The position numbers and the translations under genes were made by a program. From Xiphias gladius (lineage: Eukaryota; Chordata; Actinopteri; Istiophoriformes; Xiphiidae), in assembly GCF_016859285.1 (NCBI RefSeq), contig NC_053415.1, positions 18,498,501 through 18,562,500 of the forward strand: a DNA stretch of 64,000 nt, written 5' to 3'. Below are positions 1 to 36,961 of this stretch, piece by piece. The notes beneath the pieces were generated by a model. It was not told the DNA's origin. It worked only from the letters and a program-made list of their open reading frames with translations, and did not search any database. Each line of letters starts with the position of its first letter. Position 1 is the stretch's first letter.

Positions 1-139
1 TGTCTTTCAGATGTGGTTTTAAAGCTGCACATGCACTGACCCTTGAACATTGCCCTTTGATTAAATCATTACAAGTATTTACAGCTGCTCATCCAGTGTT
101 CAGTCATCCATATGGCAACTTCAACATCCAGTTCGTTCC

Positions 140-2463
140 TCAATATCCTTTCCTTCCTCTGAATCTTGACCTTGTGTCCAGCTGTAGATGGAGGACAGAG
201 ACTGGTCAGTCTTTGCAGCACAGCTTAAAAAGTGAATCCTGTATTATATCTCTGTATGGGAAGGGATATAATTTAATAAAACAGACTTTAAACAACAGTC
301 TAAACAGACATTTGTTTTCAATAACATAGCGTTTGCTTCACTTCGGGAAAAACACAGCTTGCATAAACATCAGGAAAGAGGGAGCTAAAACATTCCTTGT
401 TCTCTGTACCCTTCCACTTCCTACCAAATGTTTTATACATCAGTCTGCTGGGACTCCATCCTAATTTCCCCCATCTGTCTTTGGTGTCTGATAGACCAGT
501 CTCTAGTTGCACCGATCCTTTCACAAGGGCAGTGTTATTACTTACCATTGACCTCTTGCACTCAAAGAATGACGTCTGGAGGGCTTTGCAGTGGCCTTCC
601 TTCAAACACTGACTGGGCATCTTCCCCTCCTGACAAATTAAGAAACCAGTTGTAAATTTATAACTTATAAATCTGGGTCCTTCCCATGAGTTTATGTGCT
701 TTCCCCAACACGAGCCTTCATCTGTTGGTTTCCAGTCCTATCTGAATCTGGAACTTCACAGGACTCACTCAGCTCCACATAAGACACATAGCACATAGCT
801 ATTCCTCAGAAGGAAAAAAAAAACTGGGGTATATTGATTAATTTGCAGCATTAAATGGTTTCCATCTGACATGTAGCCCTTCCTTCCAAAGACAAAACAT
901 TACAAGAGGAGGAGCTAACTAAGTAAGAGTGTGTAGTGCTGAAACCAGTAGTAAAGTGACAGAAAATTACTCCAGTATTGCTTTGGCAAAATTATCAAGT
1001 AAACCCACCCAAATATTTGCTGTTTATAAACAGCTTTGCAAAGCTCAAAAAATACTAAGTTAAACTTGCTTTTGATTGTTTCATGTGATTATGAAGTTAG
1101 TGCTTTTGGCTATTTGGACTGCTGAACAGATGTTAGAAACCTTTAGGTATAATGTGCGATTTAAACGTAAACAAAAAGGGAGTCTCACGATCAAATGTAG
1201 AAATACATTATCTTAACCTGTCGTTTTCACATACAGTAGATGCGCAATTAACAGCTTTTTAAACGTATTTAGCTGTCTGATGCTGTAAAAGATGTGTTTG
1301 CATGAATTGCTTCCCCTTTCCACTTTTACCACTAAACACACAGGTAAAAAGATGAACTGCCCAATTATAAATGCCCATTACAAGTAAACTGGCAAATGTT
1401 TATCTTAATGACCCATCGACATTGACATCGACAGTTTCGAGCTACATAATGAGCTTTTGTGTTTCTCAACTGACCTCCATATAGACTAATAAGCCTTTTG
1501 TTCCGGTGTTTAAACAGTATTAATGTAAAGTGAAAATCATAAACGTCAGGTGAAAGTAAAATAAATAGATGAGTAAAATCTTCGTATTTGGTCGGTTACA
1601 AAGATTTCATCCATAAACTGGACGAAAAAAAATAAAAATAAAAAAATACAGCTCCAATGCATTGTGCACCACACATTATATCCTGATGAAGGTTCCTTGA
1701 GCAAGTCAGTCGAATGAAAACCGGTGATGATCTCTACCGAGAAATTCAACAATTAATCTACAATCGATCCACCAGGAAGGAGACAGCAGTTTGAACACCG
1801 CCCTCAGCGGTGCAGTAACGTAGCTGTTACTTAACTAGCTAGTTGGCTACAGTTAGCCAGCAAACGAAGCACCTATTGAAACTGAAGATGTTCATAGATG
1901 CGCTTTGAGGTGGTTAAGTGTATACTGCCATCGAATCAACAAACATCTCGAGCAGTGTTTACGCCACAATTATTAAATTGCCATTTTTGTGAACGGAGTT
2001 TGGCGGGACGGAGAACGAGAGGTCGGCGAGATGCAGGGCTAGGTCAAATTGTTATCCCAGCACTTTGGCTAGCTGATAGTAAGTTGATGCGTTTTACTCG
2101 GGAACGGTGCTTCTCACAGAGCTGTCGCCACCCGTGGCTGGGGATCCGGCTTAGACTGCAGTTAGTTGTCGTCAAGGGGATGATTGGTTGGTTGGCGTTT
2201 AAAAAGGGGGAACAGACTTCGACTCATCAGCAGCAAATATTTTCTACATGCGGTTCGACTTAGGTAACTGAACTCTAAGCTAACTGCTAACACCGCACAA
2301 CAACAGCCCGTCCGCACACCTGTATTTCACGTCAGGACCAGAGGACATTTACAGTACTTACCTTTACAACGCAGTCGTGCTGAAGGAGACATGCCTTAAA
2401 GTCTTCTCTGATACCGGCACAGGCTCTGTTATCCGTCTCTTTATCCTCGTAATATTTTGGCAT
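140..2463 (-). CDS. coa5: Cytochrome c oxidase assembly factor 5 (complete CDS, 3 exons)
   Basis: Coding exons on the minus strand are 2362-2463, 546-629 and 140-181, joined at phase-0 GT-AG sites to give 75 aa; the human protein is 74 aa. The start MPKYYEDK and the end RFRGRKGY* are what I expect of the family. Twin CX9C pairs are visible (C15/C25 and C48/C58), the hallmark of small intermembrane-space proteins folded by the Mia40 pathway. COA5 is known to be needed for an early step of complex IV assembly. The segment CLKEGHCKALQTSFFECKRS comes from exon 2. The first codon choice is supported by the conserved N-terminus and a good donor (AAG|GTAAGT) after residue 34. The 3'UTR continues to or past the left edge of the window. 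No defects were seen. Confidence 0.95.
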
Positions 2464-2570
2464 TTTGCAGAGTCCACTTCAACACCGCTATTGCCCTAAT
2501 TTATATAGTCTCCAGTGCAAGAATCGGCTAGTTACCGGCAATGACATCAATGTTGTTATGACCACTCTCA

Positions 2571-2578
2571 GCCGCCAT
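2571..2578 (-). promoter_or_regulatory. Possible YY1 site at the coa5 transcription start region
   Basis: The plus strand reads GCCGCCAT, that is ATGGCGGC on the coa5 strand, 108 bp upstream of the coa5 start codon. YY1 sites of this form commonly lie at the transcription start of housekeeping and mitochondrial genes. The assignment rests on motif and position only. Confidence 0.4.
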
Positions 2579-2631
2579 GTTTCTGGAACGACAGGATGGG
2601 GCAAATGTAAATGCATGGCACAAAGAAGTGC

Positions 2632-2654
2632 ATGCTGGGAGGGCTTGTAGTTTT
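2632..2654 (-). promoter_or_regulatory. Possible ZNF143-type element upstream of coa5
   Basis: On the minus strand the sequence reads ACTACAAGCCCTCCCAGCA followed by TGC. It resembles the ZNF143/SBS promoter consensus (ACTACAA, then CCCAGCATGC) but with two extra bases between the halves. It lies about 170 bp upstream of the coa5 start. The spacing difference makes function uncertain. Confidence 0.35.
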
Positions 2655-4444
2655 TCATGTATTCTCGGTTAAGTAATCTGAAAATATAAACGAATCAGCA
2701 TCCATTTGTTAACAAGTTATTAGACTATATCACCTGAATCTTGTGGTTATATTTGACGTGTTCACAAATGAATTCATAACAAAGACAAAATGTATTTCTT
2801 TTGCCTGTTACTTGAAACCCGGCGAAGCAGATGGTATGAGTAATGCAAGTAGAACCAAATCCCAACACAAACGAAAAAAAAAAATGGCCATGACTTCTAA
2901 CAACTTTTATCATTTATTTCAAAGATGTCCATGAAAAATGATGTCAAAATCATCAGACGTAGGCATTCACATGTACATGATGAAGGCACATGAACTGATG
3001 GGTGTTTGGGGTTGTCGAGCATGGGAGGATATCCTCTCTTTTATTTATTTATTTCTTTGTCTCCTGTCCACTTTCCACAAATACAGTATGGGATCACATG
3101 ACCGTTCATGCTGTTTTCATGCATTCAGTTTCAGTTTGTATGTGGATGCCAGGTAAGGGGCAGAAGCCAATCCTGTTAGCAGTACTGACAGTGTCTTTAC
3201 CCTTTCAAAACAACATGTTCTACCCTTTAAATGGTTTGCTACCATCTTCTCCCAATTAACAGAATCTGATTAAGAGGGAAAATTGAACCACTTCTGTTTT
3301 GGTGAGTACAGTTCTAGTGTAGATGGTTTGATCAGGGGTGGAGGAGCCTGCTCTGATTTATTAAAAAAAAAAAAAAAAAAAAACAACAACAAAAACAAAC
3401 AAAAAACCCCCCACACAAACAAACAATGTTTATAAATTACAAAAAAATAACCATGCATGTGTACAAGCATGATTAGCAAAAGTTCCACTTTCATATCAAT
3501 TCCACCAAAAGGCACTTCACTACCCCCTTGAATAAACTGCTGACATGTAACATGAGTGAAGTTTCACTTCAAAATAAATTCCACTCACAACATTAGCCAC
3601 ACACACAAACACAAAACATAAGCGAATTTCAAATAACTATTAAGTGAGGCCAAAGAGAGAGAAAGAGATGCATGTTGCTTGTTTATAGATTTACAATGAC
3701 TGAAAGTACTATACAACCTCAGCCTAATTATACCACAAATGCGCACTCTGCAATGATCATAAGTCACTATATTCTGTCCAATTAAAAAACGGATATGTGA
3801 TTGGACAAAATAAATTGTAAAGTGGATTTGGAGGAGTCAGTGAAATGAGAATCCACATGTGCGAGGATGGGAAATTTAACTACAATGGTGAGGGGTGTGA
3901 TGGGAACATAAAAGTGAAAAAGCAGTGCAAATCATGCTGTTTCAGATGGTAATCTGGTACGAAAAAACCCTCCTTTACAAGTGTCACTCGGCATAATATA
4001 GAGATTTTGTTCTTGACATCCAATCACTAATTAAAGTGTTTGTGTTATTTTCAAAATATTAGTATATCCAGCAATCAAAGTGTAGGCAAAAGTAGGAGGG
4101 AACAGATCGAATAATATTGCTGAGGCAATTTCAAGGGACCTGAATATAAGGCACATTTTTCTAATTTTGACCCACAGCTACTTCAAAAGAATATTCACAA
4201 CTCTCCTATCATTTAGTTTGTAAACAGTGAAAATTAATTGTTTCACTTTTTACATTTTACTTCAAGTGTAAAGAAATTGGATCAAACTGAACTGAGCTAC
4301 TTCCAATTTGCAGACAATGCAATTTCACAAGAAGCTGTGTATAATAAAATGTACAATAGATATTCAGAAGAAAAAAAAAACAATACACAAAACAGATTCT
4401 AAACTACCATAAACATCTCTTAATAGAATAAAAAATATATTTTA
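2655..4444. other. Intergenic region between coa5 and the mgat4a 3' end
   Basis: No conserved coding exon was recognised on either strand. The stretch holds an A-tract near 3361-3381 followed by an A/C-rich run, and general AT-rich sequence. unc50, which lies between COA5 and MGAT4A in human, was specifically looked for in the conceptual translations and not seen. Confidence 0.5.
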
Positions 4445-4464
4445 CCTCTTGTACAAATTAAAGA

Positions 4465-4470
4465 TTTATT
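4465..4470 (-). terminator. Candidate poly(A) signal of mgat4a
   Basis: TTTATT on the plus strand gives AATAAA on the mgat4a strand. It is the first canonical hexamer I found downstream of the stop codon at 5449, implying a 3'UTR of about 1 kb. There is no transcript evidence, and longer 3' ends are possible (more AATAAA copies near 3040-3055). Confidence 0.4.
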
Positions 4471-5448
4471 TCAAATAAATTAAGTCACCTTCATAGATCG
4501 TCAAAGCTGTAATAATATATCAATATAACAATATACTCCTTCGGGAAAATGACACCCAGGCAATGTCTGATTAGTATACTATAAATGGACACTGAGGTCA
4601 TACACAGCCTGTCAGACAGGAGGTGAGATAGATATAGTGTCATGGTACTTATCTCTCGATGGACTGGGGTAAATACCACAGAATCTGGCCAATGGTAAAG
4701 GTTGTCACCGACTGGCCTCGGGCAGGATTTTGGAAGTTTGGAAAATCTCATCCTGAGTTTGTGTTTCAGGACAAGTGGAGTATTCAAGTGTGACTTACAA
4801 TACTCAAGGAGTGAGGAAAACATATTTGTTTGGGCTGGTGTTGATCTAGAGCTCCGTCATCTCTGCCGAGAACAGATAGCAACTGGCCATTGGTGATGAC
4901 AACATTCTTGATCATCATGGGCTATGCTGAGGCGCTAGTGACAGTGCAATGCCCCAGCTTGCCCGAGGGGTGGCAGCATTGAGTAACAGAAAAGGATTTG
5001 GCAGCATCTGCACCAGTGGCCAGGTGACTGGTTCTCCCCAGATGTGAAGATTTCTCCTCATTCGTCCAGGCGTTTTCTGATCGTGTTCAAAGCTGCTGAG
5101 CAACACAGTCACTTTCAGAGCCAGAGCTGAGAACAGATGTCTTCACACACTCTGCTGTTGTTCTTTAGACAGTAGTATTCACATTCTCACAAAGGAATTA
5201 AGAGCACAGGAGTGAGGGAGAGATGCAGACAGAAAGGGACAAATCGATCAATGAGAAGCAAAATAACAAGGTACATTAGGAAGAGTGGGGGACAGAGAGG
5301 TGACTTTCCTCAGACAAACTCAGACGAAGAACTCTAGTGGGCTCTAATGATTTCACTGCTGGTTGCTAGGTGCCAGAGGCCCTGCGTAAGCAGTCTAGGA
5401 GATTTTGGTCCCCCGGGGGCCATGATTCATGTGCCCACTCCAGAAGAG

Positions 5449-30712
<25,264 letters not shown>

Positions 30713-32391
30713 ATTTGCCAATTTTTCAACATATATGAGCCTTAAAGAAACTCAATGCATATACAGAAAACAAGCCAATACGTGTAACACTGCAAGTCCA
30801 ACACAACACAAAAGAAATTTGCAGTGGACATGAAAAACAGACAAATATGGTGACCACTTGTCAATGGTGTTCAAAAATGTTTAGTTTCAGGTTTGGAGAG
30901 ACTGGCTACTATGGTTAGCCCTTTGCTAATTAAGGTTTTTCCCTACCATTATAAGACCTGGGCACAGCACCTAACCACTTTCGCGCCTAAACCTTATGAG
31001 CTGAAAAACTATGCTGAGAGCTCTCTACCACTCTGGAGAGAAAGGATACAGTATTGGCCAATATTTTTTTTTTCCTGAAACTTTAAAAAAAAGTGGGGGT
31101 TGTCCTTTTTTGAGGACTAGACAATTACATGTTCATTCATTACGACAAATATTCTTTTTGAATGGAGAGCGTACCAGTGTAACTTTTACGGCGTGTTGCA
31201 TCATGAGTTATCTGTAGCCTTATTATGTTGCTAGGCTAGTGAATGTTTTCGTCCGTCTATAGTGAGTCTTTGAGAGTTAATCAGCCTAATGAGTATTTCA
31301 ATAATCCCGTTTAACCTGTCGGAGTTTCTGAAGGCTGGTGTAACACGTTCTGCTGCCACAGAGGCAATAAGTTCATGACGAGAGAAAATTAGTTCAGGCA
31401 AGAGTTGCGTCTGTCACGGACGATGAGCTCAAAAAGACAGTCTGAAAAATGTTGACTGTCAGAGTATATAATTATGCGAGAGGAATGAGAGTGAGAGAAG
31501 AATGGACTCGCTTAAGTATGTCAGTCAGCTGACTAGCGGCCACTGGGAAAGTGAGCTGTCTACAGACGTCTAAACGAACAAAAATTTTGGTAAGCAGCCA
31601 AACGCTGTTACGTTTTCAGATGGCTATGCGAGGATGAGAAAACTGCAGTCCAAATCCATTTACTTTAAGTCTTGTTTTACCCATGTTATTTTGTATGGCG
31701 CACAGTGCGATTTCTCACAAAAATGTGAAGGATTACTTCAGGACATAGCACTCACTTTATCAGTGAGCATGTTTGTTTTGCTTTTCTTCTTGCTATGGTC
31801 TGAATGTACTATGAAAAACAACAACCCGTGTTGTGTTTTCATAAATATTGAATTATTAATTGTCAAAAATGATGTGAAAATGTATGTTTTCACAATGACC
31901 AATGCCCAATTGCCCCAAAAGTAGACATTTTCTTCCTTTGCTTGTGTTTTGTTTATTTGTTTGAGTTGCCTTAGGTTGCAGTGCATTGAGCTTTCTCTGC
32001 CACCGTATAGGCCAGCACATTTGCTTTTAATACCAGCCTTAGCGTTACTTTGATAATAGGCCTTTTAGACATTTGGACATTCAGAAATTTCAACATGTCA
32101 AAGGATAAGCACCGGTGTAAATAATAAAATTAAGGAAGGCTGAATTCCATTTTTGCTTCAGCTTCAGAGCCCTGGTCTTGTGCGCAGTGGCCCACTGTGA
32201 TTATGTTATGGCTTACTGGGACACTTCAATACAATGGAGCCATCATTTATGTTGATAGTAACAACTCAAAATGTCTGCTGTAAACATGGACTATTGATTG
32301 TCTTTGAGCATTCAGGTTGTTTAGGATATTAGGACAAAAACGTCTTCTAAATCCTGATATATTTAACAATTTAGGGTCAAAATGCATGTAA

Positions 32392-32395
<4 letters not shown>

Positions 32396-32466
<71 letters not shown>
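32396..32466. repeat. (CA)n microsatellite
   Basis: About 35 CA units upstream of mgat4a. Confidence 0.97.
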
Positions 32467-32471
<5 letters not shown>

Positions 32472-33297
32472 TTTGCATCTCCCTACACATTTCAGTGCTT
32501 CAAAAGTTGTACATTTTTACCAAATGCTAATATCATCAAGTGTAGAGACAGCTGTGAAGTGCAAAAGTGAAATTGAACAGGATGGTCTGAGCTCAGTATC
32601 CCTGCTATGACTACAGACCTACTGGATTGTATCAACAGGTGCACCAGACAGAAAAGAGGGCAATTTCACTCGACCTTTGCTTATCACACACACAGGCACT
32701 TTTATCAAGCCATGGGCCAGTCTCTGCTTGCTGTAGTTGTGCCACTCAGTGGACTCCATTTAAAGGAAAATACTTCATCAAGCTGATAAGCGCCTCAATA
32801 ATCACGACATGTAGCCTTGGCTTGGAATTTATCTGAAGGCTGCAATTATTTACACTCTGCTGATAAGAGGTCACTAGGGCCCACAACCCTCCCCACATGG
32901 ACTGGGTTAAACCTGGAGAGTTAGCACTAAGCCTTTGCATACTATGGAAACACAGACACACTTGTGTACTGAGCCTGAGACCAGATGTCTAACAGGACAT
33001 TTAAAAACATGGATAAAGCCCAGATGAATGACTTTAATGTTTCTGTAAGAGGGGGAATGGCATTGGATTGTGTCATTAGCAAGAAGTGTTGCAAACTGTG
33101 CTGCCCAGTGCTTTACACTGAGAGGTTGATGAAGTGAGATGAGGACTGACTACAGATCTGCCATGCTGCCATACATCAGTGGGAACAGTACTACAATGAA
33201 ATACAAACAATTCACATGAACCAGTTTAGAAAGGCCAAATATTACAACAGGTAATCCTTGCATCTGTTCTTTTTCACCACGATTATGTGAGGAATGA

Positions 33298-33642
33298 CAC
33301 GTTGCCTGTCAATACCAATCTGCCGAACAGACTCGGGATGGGTGCGAGGTGAACGGGCAACACCTGCTGTCCTACGACGTGCTGGTGGACCCACGTCAGC
33401 TTGATGTCTACGAGTTTGTTAACCAGGCCTTAGAAATACCGCTTCTTCTAAAAGCTAATCACACCTTCCACCTTTTCTTTTTTGCGGTCACCGCGATGAC
33501 AGCACAGTTCCTACCCACCTTTGCCATTCTGCCACGCTGTGTACCAGGACAGGCTGAGGAAAGACGTGAAGAAAATAATCGCAGTGGCCACAGTTCCATT
33601 TCTGAGCCTCATCTCATTTCAGCGATGCCTCTCCTCGGCTGA
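33298..33642 (+). other. Coding-like open frame of unknown identity
   Basis: A plus-strand frame is open from just after a TGA near 33296 to the stop at 33642 (about 114 codons). The first part, with CEVNGQHLLSYDVLVDPRQL followed by DVYEFVNQ, uses C/G-ending codons and has a protein-like composition; the rest looks less so. I do not recognise a family. It could be an exon of an unseen plus-strand gene, a decayed gene copy, or chance within a GC-richer promoter region near mgat4a. No clear flanking splice sites were found. Confidence 0.25.
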
Positions 33643-33842
33643 GTGTCGGGGACCCCGAGCTGCCGTTGTCTCCCTCCCTCCGTCCGTCTTTCTCCGCCTT
33701 CAGGATCTTGACACGGGCGTAGGCGCAGGCATATGGGGCGTCAAATTGGTAAGAAAAAAAAAAAAAAAAAAAAACCCCGCTCCGGTTAGCAGGACTGTGA
33801 GCACGGACCTCTGCGCTGGGAGGAAGGGTGCTCGGATGTACC

Positions 33843-33845
<3 letters not shown>

Positions 33846-33902
<57 letters not shown>
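33846..33902. repeat. (GT)n microsatellite
   Basis: About 28 GT units in the GC-richer region upstream of mgat4a. Confidence 0.97.
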
Positions 33903-33903
<1 letters not shown>

Positions 33904-34949
33904 GGTGCGTCTGTTCTTGTCGTTGTTCGGAGGGCTGTAACCGGCTCCTCCTGTACCGTCCTACAGCGATAATGTCACGAGTCAACTGCTTTTCGCGACA
34001 AGACGGCTTACATGGTCGGTTAAGACAGAACAGGCTAGCTACCGATATTACCCATTGTAATTTTCACAGTCAACCATTAGCTACAAGTCACAAGCAGAAA
34101 GCATTTCGAGTGTGTGACGGCTGGTCTTCTGGGATAGGCTGTTCTGTCACTGACGGAGTCCTAAAGGCTACGCCTCAAATCACGCCGATCCTGCTTCGAC
34201 TGGCAACAGATGATTTAAATAATAATAATAATAATAAAAAAAGCAGCGTGTCGCTAACTAACCGAGTCTCCTGTTATGTCCCCAGCGCAGTCACTAAGTT
34301 TTACTTGCCATGCTAGCCGGTCGACCTGCCGACTGCGACACAGCCTGTTAGCTAGTTAGCTGCCGAGCTAACATTAAGTTGAAACTCCGCTGACTAGCCC
34401 CGCCGGGGTCCGTCAACCTGTTTATTACCAAAACAAAGCAGCCAGAGGAGATGGGGACTCTTGTAGCTGTTTGTCGCAGGGCACTCTTGCATTTTGCGGT
34501 CGTCCACTTAAATTAGCGCAAACCCGTACACGAATTAATGGCCACAAACTGCTTTCAAAAATCTACAAAAAAAGCTTTTCATAAAGTACCTAGCGGCATT
34601 CACTTGTCAGTATGTACAAGCAGGTCTTCCGGTAGGTAATTTCAAAATAAAGCCATTATAGTCCAGAGAGTCTGGATTCAGTCAAGGTTGGATTATCAAA
34701 CGGGCAGAGTCGGGCCTTAAAAGCCCTAAATTCACTCCATATAATTCCTGTCTACCTAATTTGATTAACCAGTAACTTGTCAGAAATTTGCACCACTGAG
34801 GTGTGAGCTATGACGGATCCTTCATCCTCCAAAGCCAAAATCCGGATTTAAGGCTTTGTTTTATAATTTTAAATAGTGTCATATATATGTATTGAACTCA
34901 TTTTTTGGTAAATATTCACGTTTGAGAAGCTGGTACTATTTTTGGCATT

Positions 34950-35030
34950 TTGGCTTTAAAAATTAAAATTGTTGCCAATGAATTTTTTCTCAATCGACTA
35001 ATCAGTTACTCAACTAATCATTTCAGCTTT
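34950..35030. repeat. Dispersed ATTAATCGATT-type repeat fragment
   Basis: Short segment with TCAATCGACTAATCAGTTAC and CAACTAATCATTTCAGC, the characteristic end block of the family described at 19.6 kb. Confidence 0.5.
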
Positions 35031-36058
35031 AGCGTACAGAGTGGTGTCTGGGTGTCTGGGGAAATAACTGAATTCCATTGCACAGTGGTGTTCGATAGGG
35101 GCCCAACAATTAATGTTTACTCCAGGCTCCCCTACCGGTTAAAACGGCCATGGATAGAGCAATACTGAGTGACGTTTTTCTTGAGGAATAAGTGAGTTTT
35201 ATTACTGAAATTGAAATTACACACTGCAGTGGTTACTGCAGGTCGAAATACCTAAATGGAACGGCTAAAGTTGTGAAGTATCAAGGTGGCAACACCATCA
35301 TCATCGTCATCTTTCGATGTGAAATTACCAAAAGCCTCTAGAGCAGTGGCAGGCAAATAATAAACCTGGCCCTCCGACAAAAGTACTGGCCCCCAGACGA
35401 AAGCTGATGTGTTCCCTTTCATAGTTTATATTAAAACATGATTCTTCATACATCTACTGTAGCTAAAAATGTAAATAAAACAATTATTGGATCCAATGAT
35501 CCAAATCATATATGCATCAATTTACTAGTTTATACCCCCATGATGATGAAATAAAGTCTAATAAGGTATCTGAATTAATAAGAGGTAAGTAATATAATTT
35601 GGCCTGTTTGACCATTTGTGTCAACAACAGTCCTTTAATACACCCATGACTGAAGCACCCACTGTTTATCATGTGTGGATAAACATCAATTACATTTCTA
35701 AGCTCATAGTGCAACGCAGATCATTCATGTTCGCATTTGCAAGTATTTTTTGCATAGTGAGAGTTAACATAAGCTTTTGTAAGTATGTTAGTTTTCACTT
35801 ACGAATGGGGAAAAAAATACATCTTATAAGAGTTTTATATTCAATATAATGCTTAATACTTGATAATTTATTCAAAGAAATAAACAAAACATATTGAAAA
35901 CGTACAGGCCTCCAGTGAGCAATGCTGAAAAAAAAAAGATGATCCTAATAGGTCTTGACGTTTCAAATCCTGTGGTAAAATCAGCACCCAAACCAGTGTT
36001 CAAGATCAAAGTTCACTGCTGACCTTGGAAAAAGCAGCTGACAAAACATGATCTCACC

Positions 36059-36262
36059 TCAACGTCCATTTAGTAACAGTCCTAGGGCTTTTGATCATAT
36101 CACATGATACTCACCAGCAGATTAATTTTCCAGTTGAACAAGGGGTCCTCAATGTGCTCAAAAATGGACATTTGAACATTTCAAATTCCATCTGCTAATT
36201 AATGTAATGTGATATGATTGAAAGCCCCAGAACAGCTGCTAAACGGACCATGAGAAGAGACT
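36059..36262. repeat. Inverted repeat about 200 bp (MITE-like)
   Basis: The left arm, about 36059-36127, reads GTCCATTTAGTAACAG, CTTTTGATCATATCACAT and CAGCAGATTAATT. The right arm, about 36195-36262, is its imperfect reverse complement (AATTAATGTAATGTGATATG, TGAAAGCCCCAGAACAGCTG, CTAAACGGACC). About 65 bp separate the arms. No coding sequence lies inside, so it fits a miniature inverted-repeat transposable element. Target duplications were not resolved. Confidence 0.7.
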
Positions 36263-36666
36263 CTCAATCATACCGTCTAACTAATAATAACTGATTTCTA
36301 CTTAATAATTTGTCTCAGTTATTTCAAGGTGCTAGATTTTTTAAAAATATAATCCACACCTCTTAGGCCAGGTAACTTCGATCAACTTACTTTTCATTTG
36401 GATTTTTGTGAAAAACCAGAGATCAGAAGCATTGACAATACAATTCCCTTTGAAGGTTTACAACTAACTGAACACAACAAATTAATATTTTCTTTAAAAA
36501 GTTTACACAATCATTCTGTGTGCTAACATTCATTTTTCAAACAGCATACATAGTTTAACGCGAAAACCCATAAAATAGTAATCAGTGTTTAAAAAGAATA
36601 CATTAAATGACATTAATTTACATACATTAATTTTCTATGTCAGCTGTGATGACTGTGAGCATCAAA

Positions 36667-36672
36667 TTTATT
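36667..36672 (-). terminator. Candidate poly(A) signal of creg2
   Basis: AATAAA on the minus strand, about 290 bp downstream of the creg2 stop codon. Position and sequence only. Confidence 0.45.
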
Positions 36673-36961
36673 AAGCTTACTGACTTTAAATACATTCACA
36701 CACCAAACACAGGCACCTCATTAACTGAGTTTGTGTGACAAGCCCAGTGGAGGGGCGAAAGAGAGAAAGTACTGTAGCTGTGAAGAATATTCACTTTCAC
36801 AAGTTAAAATGGCAACAGTTATTGGAAAAAAAAACGATGAAAATATTCTTTGAACATTGCTGTTTTGGCATTGTCTCTGCTTATTAGAGTGACATGTGTG
36901 ATGTAAACAGCTGAGCTGATCTGTTTTTGTGGGCTGACTTGATTCAGAGGGAGGGATATTC

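Larger units (their letters stand above)
30713..36961. other. Region between the mgat4a first coding exon and the creg2 3' end
   Basis: The mgat4a 5'UTR exon(s) and promoter should lie here. The best candidate is the CpG-richer stretch at about 33.3-34.4 kb, but no donor site could be assigned with confidence. Also present: CA repeat 32396-32466, GT repeat 33846-33902, an A-tract at 33752-33773, a coding-like frame at 33298-33642, a repeat copy at 34950-35030 and the inverted repeat at 36059-36262 (listed separately). Confidence 0.45.

Noticed and set aside
4915-5112. Minus-strand frame once considered as the last mgat4a exon
   Set aside because: The exon at 5449-5475 encodes the conserved IHIK ending with a correct acceptor, so this is 3'UTR.
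2464-5448. unc50 between coa5 and mgat4a
   Set aside because: None of its membrane-protein motifs appear in any frame here.
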